Shown here one piece after another: positions 11,701 to 23,162 of a stretch of 64,000 nt of DNA. Position numbers and translations under genes: made by a program. Source of the stretch: Carex sylvatica (lineage: Eukaryota > Streptophyta > Magnoliopsida > Poales > Cyperaceae); contig CAXKVR010000028.1 of the NCBI GenBank assembly GCA_964058845.1, positions 434,001 through 498,000 of the forward strand, written 5' to 3'. Position 1 is the stretch's first letter; the number at the start of each line of letters is the position of its first letter. The notes beneath the pieces were generated by a model. That model was not told the origin of the DNA. It worked only from the letters and a program-made list of their open reading frames with translations, and did not search any database.

Positions 11701-12209
11701 TTGTTAATTAAACCCCGCACATATATGAATAGACATACCCAAAATAAAACTAAGAATAGGGAATGGTGAAAGGATAGCGCGTATTTTGATCATAATAAAC
11801 CCTTAGACCTCTCTGGCGTTTTAAACTAGGGAGGTGAATCCAAACAGTGTTCAAAAGTGCAAAATTTAACAAAAATTATTAGGGATTTGGGGTTTATATA
11901 GAAGATACACCATCCCTTGGTACGCATTGAAAATTTAAACCAACAAAAGCAGGGAAATAATAATATTAATAATATTCACGAAGGCAAAAGGTAGAAATTA
12001 AAAAAAAATTGTTAATAATCAATTCTACCTCTAATCCACTTTAGAAGGGAACACTTCCCGCCTGGAGAAACAACTTCTTGAGGAACCCTAGTTAGAAAAC
12101 CAAATCAATTTTAATTTATAGAAATTCCAAAAGTAATTTAACCAAACGAAAAGGTACGAAATCCATACCATGCTTTCACCCACCGTACGGCGGCGTGGCG
12201 TGGCGCCAT
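8705..12209 (-). CDS. YY1: YY1-like C2H2 zinc-finger transcription factor, six coding exons
   Basis: Exons on the minus strand are 12209-12169, 12087-12029, 10652-10450, 9942-9853, 9732-9589 and 9196-8705. All introns are GT-AG, the phases agree, and the sum is 1029 nt (342 residues plus stop). The N terminus MAPRHAAVRWVKAW joins VPQEVVSPGG and EDKLKALREK, the signature of plant YY1 proteins. Five C2H2 fingers follow: C65/C70/H83/H87, C94/C99/H112/H116, C124/C129/H142/H146, C154/C159/H172/H176 and C220/C225/H238/H243. A Lys/Thr/Pro-rich linker precedes finger 5, and the tail (about 312-342) is strongly acidic (SEEDSEETEDDDD). By family it is a nuclear DNA-binding regulator; in Arabidopsis YY1 acts in ABA signalling with Mediator (from memory). 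The start is the first ATG in good context, 13 codons before intron 1. Intron 2 (1.4 kb) holds a MITE. TFIIIA was considered and excluded by the N terminus and finger count. Confidence 0.9.
10741..11070. mobile_element. MITE-like element in intron 2 of the YY1 gene
   Basis: The left end GCCCGTTCGGCAACATGTGG and the reverse complement of the right end, ACCTGTTTGGCAAGTGTGG, form imperfect terminal inverted repeats. Inner GGAATAG and CTATTCC motifs extend the inverted symmetry. No clear target duplication could be read, so the superfamily (hAT or Harbinger) is open. Confidence 0.5.
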
Positions 12210-12500
12210 GGAGAAGAGAACTCAAAATTACGCTGCAAATTGAAGAAGATCTAGGCTATTTTGCAAAACCCGAAAAAGCTTTCCTTTTTTATTAGTCAAT
12301 CTGCCTCTGCTACTTGCTCCTCGCCTTTTCTGAGGAGGGGGCAATGGGGATGGAGAGAAAGGGAAAGAGACCTAGGAACAGATTTTCTCTTCGAGGGACT
12401 TGGTTCGTAGAGTCTACGGTGTATCATAAACCAAGTGTTAGGAGCGAAAACAACGGGAGCCATTGATAGAAGCCGCTCGGAAATGTGGTAAGGTAAGGTG
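12210..12500 (-). promoter_or_regulatory. Probable 5' UTR and promoter of the YY1 gene
   Basis: This lies upstream of the YY1 start codon on the minus strand and is richer in GC and CT/GA than its surroundings, for example a GGGGGCAATGGGGATGGAGAG stretch on the plus strand near 12340. The transcription start is not located. Confidence 0.35.
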
Positions 12501-14879
12501 AGGCAATGGACTGCTAGTCTAAAGCACTAATGGGGCTGGGCTTCCATATGGGTAAGGATTTCAACAGAGAGATTTTAGCTTCATACAGAGCAAGGACTCT
12601 AGAACCAAAACAGCGATGTATATCGTTCATGAGCTGCATGAAGCAAAAACTACTCTATTCATATCTTTACCCCCTCTCTCATCTCCTCCCTCGGGAGACG
12701 GTAGATTTTCTGTGGCTAAAAAATAAAACCAGATAGTAGAACGGAAAGACGATAATGACACCATCAACGCTATTATTGACTCGCTTTACAAGTTGTGTGG
12801 TATGTTCTCGCCGCACGGGATTTGTGAAAGATAAGGGGCTCTACTCCTGGGCCCCAGATGTCTGTGCGGCTAGAGCGGATGTATGTAGCGTGTAGCACGT
12901 GCGTCCGTGAGGCGTGTATAGCTTTTATATCAAGAGCATGCGCTGCGACGAAAACATATTATAAAATTAAAAATAATATGAATAGATTTTTTTGTTGACA
13001 TTCATACAGAATTAGAAAAAAACATTTAAATGAAAATAAAAAAACATAAATGAAAAAAAAAAACGAATATTCAAATAATAAATAACAGTAAAAGAAATAA
13101 CAACAAATAAAGAAAAGATTAAATATAACATGAAAAAAGAAGTTAAGTATCATTGTTGATGTGATATTCTTCGATGTAGACTAACATTTCTAAAAATAAA
13201 ACAAACAAAATATGATCAGTAGATTATAATTGCTCAAATTGAAAACAAATATAAAATTAGAAATGTTAAACTAATATGGTTTGTACCTTATTCATTGCTT
13301 TAGACCTCCGGTAAACTATATTTTTTGTATACACTCCTAGAGCATCAATTTTCTGGAGCATCAACTTTATTATTCCTTGTGTTTTAGAAATATAAGTATT
13401 TAGAAGGTCAGATGAAAATTTGTATTAGTTCTAACATAGTTAGATGATATGTACTTGAAAGGTCAGATTAAAATTTTATATTATCTCTAGCATCTAAAAT
13501 TTTATGAAACCCTATAATAAAATTCATATCATATTAGAGGAGACCAACACATATCATAAGTTAGTGGACCGACATATAAGTGAAAGTCTACTGTCAAAGT
13601 CATATTTGTAATTTGTGACTGGAAACCATTCCTCCCTTGCATCTAGTATTATTTTTTTCATTTTGGTTGCTGAGTTTTTACAGTTATTATGGTCATCATT
13701 TTCTAACTGAGTTTTTTCAAATGTAAATGCGATGATGATCTAACATTTCTAGTCACACAGGAGCAAGTAGCATTTTTGTTTTGTTTAGGAGAGCCCTCTT
13801 TCAGAAATGATTATTAATTTATTCAAGGGTAATCCCAAAAACCTTTTTAAGATTAACAAAATACAACTCTAGGAAATATCATATCTTACCAAATGTAAAA
13901 AAAAGGAAAAAAAAAATAAAAAGAAAACACTATCGCCAAAATAGAGAATTGCAATTAAACTTCTCCAAAATAACAACATGATCGTCATATAAAAACTAAT
14001 CAAGCTGCTGAGTCCAATCGAACGGCTCCAAGTTCTTACGCAAAACTCGTTATAGCTTGTTTTTGTTTGTCAACAGTTTCATACCGTCTCTTGAGGCCTA
14101 AACCACTTGGAGAAATCTAACATCTGTATTCCATATTTTAAAGTTACCTTAGCTAATGATTAAACATTAAAATTAACCATTAACCTCCATTAATTGTAGA
14201 TACTGGTACATATCTGAAGCAAACGGTAGTATGGTAACTTTTTTTCTCATGTTATTTTTGGTCCAATTACACATAATTAAGAATTACTTTACTTTTTGGG
14301 AAAGCATTTACCTACACGTGGAAGTTTTATAAAAGCGATACCAAATTGCTTTTGGCCAAGAAATGTGGAATGTCACTTGTTTCGTTGACACATGGAAGTT
14401 TTACAAAAGCGATACCAAATTGCTATACCAAATATTCTTTCCTATAAGACTTGAAATACTTATACCAAAAGAAGGCACAAGTCCTTGTATAACCTTCAAA
14501 AAAACTTAATATAAGTGCATTAATATATTAACACAATTTAAATTCAAACCAAACCAGAATAATATATGAAGCTTCTGGTAAATTATTATATTTGCACGTC
14601 CTGTAGGAGACATGCACAAAAAAAAAAAAAATAAACATGCGACATGCATCTGAATCTTACCAGAAAGTCCAGTTGCACAAAGATTACCAAGAAACAATTA
14701 AAGAGGAGCTCCATGGGTGAAAAAGATATATTAATTGTTCATGGAGGGAAGTAAGAGAGAAAGAACTGGAGATGAGGGATATCGAGTTATATTGTATCTA
14801 ACCCCTTCAAAATGAGAGAGGAAGGTTGTTCAATGCTACAATAATTTAGTTATGAACTAATTTTCCCTTTTTGTAAAAA
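12501..14879. other. Intergenic, no gene recognised
   Basis: AT-rich DNA with long A/T tracts (12950-13140, 13890-13930). A short GC-richer patch at 12770-12950 has no recognisable coding frame. A 35-bp direct repeat around GTGGAAGTTTTATAAAAGCG occurs at about 14316-14350 and 14391-14424. Confidence 0.6.
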
Positions 14880-15273
14880 GAGTGAGGCTATGGTACTATG
14901 CATAACACATATTGGCCTATATTATAGATCAATATCGTAATTTTCAAAGTTCAAACGATCAATCTAAATCGTTGAACATGATCCCCATACGAAAATGTAC
15001 TTGGTGATCAAATTTTATATTTTTTTACTTTTTTTTAGATAGGTAGAAAATTACTTGAGCTTGAGATTCTAGACTATTCAAAAGTAGTGATTTTCTACCT
15101 ATCTAAAATAATGCTAAGAAAATTCTAAAAAATATAAAATTTAGTTACAAGTACAATTTCATATGTAAATCACATTGAACGGTTTAGAACGACTATTTAA
15201 AGCCAAAAATATTGATCCATAGTACGGACCAATTAGTGCTATGCATAGTACCATAGCCAGACTCTTGAAAAAA
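14871..15273. mobile_element. Mutator-type hairpin MITE, 385 bp
   Basis: The element at 14880-15264 begins GAGTGAGGCTATGGTACTAT and ends, reverse-complemented, GAGTCTGGCTATGGTACTAT. It is flanked by TTGTAAAAA (14871-14879) and TTGAAAAAA (15265-15273), an 8/9 match fitting the 9-bp target duplication of Mutator elements. Almost the whole element is palindromic. The stem includes TTTTCTACCTATCTAAAA, shared with the copies at 36960 and 35877. Confidence 0.75.
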
Positions 15274-15585
15274 ATATCATAAACCCAAAATTGAAACTGC
15301 AGTTACTTTCTAATGGAAATGGAAATGAAGTTACTTTGTAATTAAAAAAATATCAATCCGGACTCCTAAAAACCAAAAATTGGAAATGAAGTCATTACAT
15401 GTACCTATTTCATACCCGCCATGTTCATTACAAAATCCTAATTGTATCAGACAATTACGATTGATATAGCAATAGAAAGGTTGATAGAAATCAGCATTTC
15501 ACATATGAATTAAAAGGTGAGCAAGATATTTCTGTGAGAGAGAGGTAAGAGCAGAGAGGGAAGTAAGAATGTCATTTTGAATTAC

Positions 15586-15685
15586 CTCGGTAAATTTACC
15601 AGAGAGAAAGTAAGGTGTCAACTGAAGAAGGTCGTCGACAATAGACCTGAGATTCTTACAGGGCTCCCCCAAATGCTCACTTCCT
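15586..15685 (-). other. Possible orphan coding exon, family not recognised
   Basis: On the minus strand a 100-bp stretch lies between an AG at 15686-15687 and a good donor (ACCGAG|GTAATT, exon end 15586). After one leading base it encodes 33 residues, including PCKNLRSIVDDLLQLTPYFL and SGKFTE, ending exactly in phase at the donor. The composition looks protein-like, but I do not recognise the family, and no upstream or downstream partner exon was found. It could be a remnant of a lost gene or chance. Confidence 0.3.
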
Positions 15686-15689
15686 CTAT

Positions 15690-18664
15690 CATGGATTCAT
15701 ACATCACACATTTCCAAGTGGAAGAATTGACTTACTCTCTGTTAAATTAAAAAGAAATAACAACAAAGATAATAAAATAGAACTAAAGAAAAGACACTTC
15801 CAATGTTTTTATTACAAGCATGGTCATCTCAATAAGCCAAATTCTGATGTTTAGATATTGCAATTGAAGTTAACAGGACTGTTTACAAACTCGAAATTTA
15901 AAAAAAAAAAATTACGCTGACAAGATTGATTACATATGGTGCCAAGTTCTCGAGTCAGTTCAATCACAGTTGCCATTTCAATTTCTTTTTGCACCCAATT
16001 AACATTTCACGGTGATCTTTATATTAGCAACAATGTATAATTTTCTTTTATCAGCAGACCAAAAGTACATATACACAGGAAAAGGAAAGAACCACCATGA
16101 AAATAAAAAAATCCTAACCCTAAATGTTGAGAAAAATGAGTCAAACAAAATACAATACAACAATATCAGTACACTTTGATAATTGATGCAATTCATATAT
16201 TTACTCATCAGGAAAATGTGTTCATATATAAAGAATTTACTGATGAGTAATCATTAGAGTCAAATATATTTTCTAAAATTAAAAATATAAGAAAAAGGAA
16301 AAAAAAAGACTTAATTGTTTAATTTGCTGATATTTTATATATGAATTTTTATTCATATATAAATGATTTAGAGTCAAATATATTGAGTCAATAAAGGATT
16401 TACTAATGAGTCAACATCTTAACTACTGATGAGTCAATAAATTAGTCAATCTTGATCAAATTCATCATTGAAAAGATCAATTAAATACAATACAACAGTA
16501 TCAGTAGTTCAAGGCAAGAGGATTATACTGATGAACTGATCATATACAGTAAGGTGATAACTTTTTAACAATTATTAAAAAACACAGGGGCCTTCTGCAA
16601 ACACAGAAAAATTATGGGCATTTTTAGTAAAAAAATAAAAAAACTTTAACGGAGAACTGGGAAAGGGATAGTATGGGTGTGCATCTACTAATAATGGCAG
16701 GTCCAAAATTTGTCTTATAAAGCTATAATAATACAATAAAATAAAAATAAAAATAAAAAGCATTTCGTCAAGACCTCATCATTACATCATAATTTACTAA
16801 CATTCTCGTGTTCTAAATTAAAAAATTGATACTTCTGTCTTGTGATTTGTGAGAATAATTTTTGCTAAAACAAGCAAATAGAACACTTCCAACTAGTACT
16901 AGGCCAACTGGTATCATGCCAAACAAAAATTGATGTGCCTTTCGGCATCAATTGTTTTATGCAACCAAATACTTCTAAGTGATGAAGTAAATACAAATGA
17001 AAGAGAATTTGATCCAACTGCTACCCAATTTGATACTAAACCAAATCACACAATGCTAAAGACCCAAAATCTCAAATTGAACCAAGCCCAAAATTAATTC
17101 ACGGAACCAGAACCAGAATCGAGAGCAGATCGATGCCAGTACCAATTTACCACAACTCATATAAATAGAGAGAGAGAGAGAGAGAGAGAGCACCTGAGCG
17201 AGAAGAGCTTAGAGAAAAAGCATCTTTCGCCTCCTCCGATTTTTGTTCTGGCGCGGTCTTGAGGGGAAAAGGAGACGCCGACTGATCGTCTCTCTCACTT
17301 GATTTTCTTTCAATCAGAGAAAAAGGAGAAGATGCAGCGGGAAAGGGGAGAAATGAAGCATCGGGAGGGTTTGAAAGTTTGAGGAAATAAGGTTTCGGCA
17401 CGATATTACAAATAATGTGCAGCCTTTTGTGTGGCGGATACAATATTAACTAAATTTAGACTTCTACATCTAAAATAAATATATTCAATCAAAAGAAGAT
17501 TAGATGGCTCAGATTCAATTCGAATTTAATCAATAAATCAGAACCCTTGCAGAATCTAGACATTAAACTCCTTAATAAGGAGGAGAGATTATATCTTTTT
17601 GGTATTTTAGTTGAGAGTAGGGGGAGAAAATCACTCATTACTCATGACTTGTTTGTTAAAAAATTATTAATAATTTGTTTATTATTAGCTTGTTCGTAAC
17701 GTAATGAATCGAGCATGAGCATACCCTAACTTGCTTATTAAGAACTAAGTTACGTGAAATTGTATCACATCCAATCTCAATTAGTTTCATTAATTATGTA
17801 GAAATCATGTTGTGTATATTGTAACATTAAGACACTTTATTTAGCTGTTTGGGTTAATGAACACAAACAAATTCAAAATAGTATGCAAATATTTTGTTTT
17901 ATGTGGGTACCTATAAGACACTGTTCAAATTAATTAACTGGTAATTTGTGATGCTTGAGTCTGACTGTACAACTCGGCATTTCATTATGTCAATATTTTT
18001 TATTAAAGAAATTAGTTATTACTTATCAGTTTGTCTAATTCTAAAACAAATAATTCGTATACTTAATTTCTTAACGAGTACGAGTCAACTCTAGCATTTA
18101 ATGAGTCGAGCACGAGCACAGATATCAGATCAGTATTATCTTCTGAATTCGAGTTGACTCGTTCATAAACTTAGCAAATCTTAACTCGCTCAAACTCGAA
18201 TCATTAACAGCTCTACTCGAGAGTCCCTTAAAATCATTAACAGCTCTACTCGGTATTATTATTCTTAATTCTTTCTTTGAGAAGGAGAACAGTATATTTA
18301 GAAATTATATTCTCAAGAAATAATTATTATGAACTTCCTCATTTTGAGAGGAAGAGAAGCCATCGCTACTATTAGAGGGGTAAACCGTAAAATTGATCAT
18401 CAGATGGTCATATAAGTTAATAAAAATTAAATTGTTTTATTCATGTTAGTGATGTTACTTTTTATATTTTTATATTTTATTTGATAGTATAGATCATTGT
18501 TCAAATTAATTCATCTACGGAAGTAAATTTTTTGAGAATAAATCTTTATCTATACAAGTGGACTCTACAGATGGAGTAAGTGTGGAGTAGTTAATTCATC
18601 TAGAAAAGTAGAGTAACTTATTCTGAATTAATTTATCTCTTACTCCATTTTACTTTTATTTTAT
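15690..18664. other. Intergenic, with one leader-like stretch at 17150-17440
   Basis: Mostly AT-rich with no gene recognised. On the minus strand 17440-17200 reads like a plant 5' UTR exon: CT-rich, GC-richer than its surroundings, ending CTCAG|GTGCTCTC beside an AG microsatellite (17167-17190). Short repeats with ACTGATGAGTCAA motifs occur at 16240-16450. Confidence 0.4.
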
Positions 18665-19086
18665 GAGTAGAACTAAGGTGTTCTTAAGCTCACCAAAGTG
18701 TTTAGAGAACTTAACTCCAAAACCTATCAAATCGGTTTCAAATAACGAATCCGAACTGTTGAAATCCGCATATCTTACGAGTGATGCGTCTACATATGAA
18801 AATCTTAAACATTCAAATTAATTTAGTATAAAGTCAAGCAGTCAAAAAACGTTCAAAAAATAAATGCACTAAAATTAATTTATTAACCTTCTAATTTTGA
18901 CCAATTGACTTTATACTAAATTAATTCGAATGTTTAAAATTTTCACATGTAGACGCATCACTCATAAGGTAGGCTGGTTCCAACGGTTCAAATTCATCAT
19001 TTGAAACTGATTTGATAGATTTTGGAGTTAAGCTCACCAAACACTTTGGTGAGCTTAAGAACACCCTAGTTCTACTCCTATTTTAC
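18656..19086. mobile_element. Mutator-type hairpin MITE, 413 bp
   Basis: The element at 18665-19077 has inverted termini GAGTAGAACTAAGGTGTTCT and GAGTAGAACTAGGGTGTTCT. Flanks TTATTTTAT (18656-18664) and CTATTTTAC (19078-19086) agree at 7 of 9 bases, both differences being C/T transitions, as expected for an aged 9-bp duplication. The inside is an imperfect palindrome with a GATGCGTCTACATATGAAAA-type stem on one side and its complement on the other. Confidence 0.65.
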
Positions 19087-20735
19087 TTCTTATTTAGCAA
19101 ATTAAGTATGAAATAAGGAGTTTACTCTACAATCAAACATGACTTGGATTGGTAACAAATGATGACGTGGGAATAATATATCAACACCCCTATTATCACG
19201 GAGTCCGATTATAATTCGGAACAATTCGACTCATGCCTATAATGTACAGAATTCTTTAATATTCGTATGGATTTAAATCATATGGTGCAGATTTAAACTC
19301 AAATTTTGAGTTAACTCGGAGCATACGAATTCATTATAGGGGTGTTTGGCACGCAATATAGCTGAAAGGAGGGTTATTTTGGCGGGACAAATTATTACAT
19401 TTATTCTTCTTCGTTTTTTAATTATTGTGCTAACAAAATATAATTCAGATGATAAATTTATAAACATCGATGTAACAATTAATTTTTTTTTGTTTCCCAC
19501 AACATTAACGATAATTGATAAACTAAGCTAATGATAATAGATAAATTAGTACATTTATTTTTTAATCTTTTTATATAAACAATTTAAAAAAATGTATTTG
19601 ACGTGCGAGGAAAAATTTAATATGTTTGTTTGGCGCGCGAAAACTTCATCGAAACACATGTAATTTCGAGTATCTCGTACGATGCCGCAGAAAATAGCCT
19701 AGTAAGATTAAAATTATTTAGGAACCTATTTCAAATTTATGGAGTCTGCTTTGAAATTTGTGTAAAATTAAAATGGAGCCTTATAATTGTATCCAAACAA
19801 AATTTTCGAATGTGTCATCCAAGTAGTTTAACAGAAAAAACTTCTAATGTTATCTAATTTTCATTTCCAACGCTAATATCCAAATTTTTAAAGCTCCGTT
19901 TATAACATTTTACAATGCTACTCACAAGCATTTAAATCAATGTTATCAGAACCGGACCAGACATCAACCCGACAAAGTTTCGGGTTAACGGTTCAATGGT
20001 CAAACTAGTAGGTCAATCGGTTCGATCGTTGGTTTTTTAAAACAATATACCTTAATATTGATGTCCTCTAAATATCTCTGGAGCAAAAGTTGCAGCTTGT
20101 ACAATATCTAATCAATACCATACATGTATTTCTGCTATCCCATCTGGTATGAGTATGTATCAATACCTGATGCAGTGTTTATACATGATTTTCAGATTTA
20201 AATGTGTGTGATTGTAATAGATTGATCTTTCTACAATAATAGCTTACCAACAAATCACAATTAGGTTATATTGGTCATAAATTAAAGATTTTAATGAGGA
20301 GAAATAAATGCAAAAACGAATTCAGGAAGTAAAACCTCAAAGCTACCTGAACTTTAAGAATAAGAGGCCTCAAAGCAGTAATGTTGTTATAGGTGATATC
20401 ATACCATGGTTATATATTGTCATTACCAGTCTACTAGTACACCGATTCATATATGATTGTCTAAGAATGATTCTGGCAAATCCTCAAAAAAGTATGAAAT
20501 TGACTCATTAAATATTGATTGTTATAACTGGTGTACTCAATTTATATTTACAAAAGGTATTGTAAATAATTTCATTGACCATAAACACATGGGTCAGGAC
20601 TCATGAATCCTTCTACAAAAAAATTATACTTTGTTTTGAGCATTTCATCAAACACCTTATATGCATTAATCTATTCAATAGAATCAACTCAAATATTAAC
20701 CTTTCAATTGTTCTATCAACTTAATTAATCATTGA
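19087..20735. other. Intergenic, no gene recognised
   Basis: AT-rich. Holds a small hairpin at 19230-19340 (CCTATAATG against CATTATAGG) and, near 19940-20030, a patch (TATCAGAACCGGACC) resembling a degenerate transposon end. Confidence 0.5.
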
Positions 20736-20740
20736 TGAGA

Positions 20741-21199
20741 TGCAGCGAGAATGTATCTCAACTACAGGTAGTGATCGAATTTAATCGAATCACTCGAAAA
20801 ACAGGAGCAAATTTGGTGGAAATTGAGAATATGAAATAATAGAACTTAGAATAGAACAAGGCAAAATTCAAAAAATCTAATTATTCATTTCATAAAATAT
20901 GCTTAATGAGTACACTAGCCTTATATAGGCAATTACAAGGAAACGAGAATAACAGAAAACAGTTGAATAAATCCTTCTCTTGATTTCTCATTTATCAGCT
21001 CTTCATCTTTCAACGCTACTGCTTGATCTAACGGCTGCTTCCTTCTGATGGAACTGTTGCTTCTGTTTAGGTGGGTCCCTGTCTTTAGTCTCTATTTCCT
21101 TTAACTGCTGGAATCTAATTAACGGAGATAGTCCTTTTCCGTCTCTCTTCTTCTCTTTAATTCCAATGGCCATTTCCAACTCAATCTCATTTCGCTGCA
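20741..21199 (-). mobile_element. 3' LTR of a Ty3/gypsy chromovirus
   Basis: On the plus strand the LTR runs from TGCAGCGA (20741) to TCGCTGCA (21199), perfect 8-bp inverted ends, 459 bp. On the minus strand it directly follows a purine-rich tract (GAGGGAGGTG, complement of 21200-21209). A TATATAA box is on the minus strand at 20927-20921. No matching 5' LTR was found upstream of gag. Confidence 0.8.
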
Positions 21200-21227
21200 C
21201 ACCTCCCTCATTAAATAATTTCATGTC

Positions 21228-21773
21228 CTAATGAATAAATGCAGTGAATTTCTGAGCGACATCTTCATAATATTCCCAAGTAGCATCATCACGAGATTGG
21301 TTTTGCCACTTCACTAAAATTTGTGCTGTTGCAGCATTTCCTCGTTTAACCATTCGCCTCGCTAAAATCAATTCCGGCACTTAAGTCACAATCACCTCTG
21401 GTCCCATCACTGGCAACTTAGGAGAATGTATCTGATTCTCTCCAATCCTTGCTTTTAGTTGTGAAACATGAAATACTGGATGGATTTGCGAATTAGGTGG
21501 TAGATTCAGTTTGTAGGCCACAGTACCAATTCGTTGTAGCACCTCAAAAGGACCGTAATACTTTGAATTGAGCTTTTGATTTCCCCTTCCAGCTACTGTT
21601 ATCTGATGATATGGTTGCAGTTTGAGATAAACCCAATCCCATTTCTCGAATTTCCTTTCGCTCCTATGTTTATCATCGTGCCTCTTCATTTTTTCTTGCG
21701 CCTTCACCAAATTAGCTTTTAGTTGAACAAGGGCAGCTTGGCGATCTCGTTGGAATACGTTGACAGAATCCAC
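21228..21773 (-). pseudogene. Integrase C-terminal region and chromodomain of the chromovirus
   Basis: The frame reads [20 protein letters not shown], then the [20 protein letters not shown] and [10 protein letters not shown] motifs typical of the gypsy integrase C terminus. A stop at 21381-21383 interrupts it. The frame then continues ILARRMVKRGNAATAQILVKW and DDATWEYYEDV, a classical chromodomain core, ending TAFIH and TAG at 21228-21230. The chromodomain places the element in the chromovirus clade. Confidence 0.85.
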
Positions 21774-21803
21774 TTGACTCTTCGGTGTGCTGCCTAATCC
21801 GAG

Positions 21804-22838
21804 CTAAGGAGGTGAATACCCATACAAAGCTTCAAAAGGTGCAGTTTTTATGGCACTGTGATACGTTGAATTATACCACCATTTTTCCAGGGATAAATAA
21901 CTCGACCATTTCTTCTGTTTGTCATACACCATAGCTCGTAAATAAGATTCTAAGCATTGATTCACCTTCTCAGTTTGGCCATCGGACTGAGGGTGATATG
22001 TTGTGCTCATATTGAGCTTGACCTCCAAGATGGACATCAGTTCTTGCTAGAACCGACTTGTGAAGATAGGGTCACAATATGATATAATATCAGTGGGAAG
22101 TCCATGCAACTTGTACACTTGGTCAACAAAGGATTTGGCAACAGTAGATGCTTTGTAAGGGTGTGACAAAGCAATGAAGTGTGAATATTTGGTTAGACGG
22201 TCAACCACCACCATTATAACCTCATATCCTTTTGACTTAGGCAAGCCCGTTATAAAATCCATTCCTATACTGCTCAAGGCCTTCTTAGGTATGGGTAATG
22301 GCTGCAACAGTCCAGTTGGGGCTGAAAAATCAGGTTTATTTAGTTGGCAGTTATCACAGTACCTTATGAACTGATGCACTGATTCTTTCAAATTTGGCCA
22401 GAAAAATTGTTTTTTAATTCTCTGGTATGTTGCAATAATTCCAGAGTGCCCCCTCATAGTAGAATCATGCATTGCCTTCAGGATTGATTTTCTCCACTGG
22501 CCATGATCACCCATACATACCCGACCTTTGTAAAATAGTACTCCTTGATGTTCTGAGAGATGGTGAGTTGCATCTACCCCTTCAGTATCATATAATTTCT
22601 TCTTTAATCCTTTAATCCACTCATCCTCCGAGTAACTCTCTTTGATTTCTTGAACCCATTTTGGAGTCAGCTCACTCACAGTTAGTAATTCCCCTATTTC
22701 ACTTTTCTTTTCTCCAAATTGCCTCTCTCTTATAGATAAAGCATCTACTACCTTATTTTCAATTCCTTTTTTGTATTCAATCTTGTACTTCATACCCAAC
22801 AACTTGCTTAATCCCTTATGCTGCATAGGTGTATTCAT
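21804..22838 (-). pseudogene. Integrase core of the chromovirus, one nonsense codon
   Basis: The zinc-binding HHCC module reads MRGHSG... RYCDNCQ. The catalytic core has GMDFITGLPKSKGYEVIMVV (first Asp), ISYCDPIFTSRF (second Asp) and HPQSDGQTEKVNQCLE (Glu). The Trp codon expected after FTSRF is a stop, just after which the frame resumes. A further stop ends this piece at 21804. Confidence 0.85.
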
Positions 22839-22861
22839 TCTATGCTCAAGGAGGTATTTTA

Positions 22862-23132
22862 AGCTGATCTAATCCGTCTTAATAATGAATTCACCTCCCA
22901 ACAAATAATGTCTTCATCTTGAGACAGCTGTGAAAAGAGCTAATAGTTCCTTCTCATAGGTTGAAAAGCATTGGTTTCTAACCCCTAATTTTTTGCTTAG
23001 AAAGGCTATGGGTCTGTGGCATTGCATGAGAACTGCTCCTATACCCCCTTGGCTTGCATCAGTCTCTATGATAAAAGGCTGATTAAAGTCGGGTAATTTC
23101 AAAACTGGAGCCTTTACCATGGCTTGCTTCAA
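22862..23132 (-). pseudogene. RNase H of the chromovirus, partial
   Basis: Residues IIETDASQGGIGAVLMQCHR and STYEKELLALFTAVSR are the two conserved RNase H blocks of gypsy elements. Stops flank the piece on both sides, so the polyprotein is broken here. Confidence 0.8.
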
Positions 23133-23162
23133 TTGATCAAAGGCTTGTTGAGCTTCAAGATT

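Noticed and set aside
8705..12209. Zinc-finger gene as TFIIIA
   Set aside because: TFIIIA has nine fingers and a different N terminus. The WVKAW-VPQE-GGKCSLLKW start, EDKLKALREK and five fingers fit YY1.
12959..13153. 64-codon Phe/Tyr-rich open frame
   Set aside because: Translation of an A/T-rich low-complexity tract.
16240..16450. CTGATGA motifs suggesting a hammerhead ribozyme
   Set aside because: The required GAAA core and the three stems are not present around any of the copies.
17147..17443. 98-codon open frame on the minus strand
   Set aside because: Low-complexity Ser/Leu-rich translation running into a CT microsatellite; it looks like a 5' leader, not a protein.
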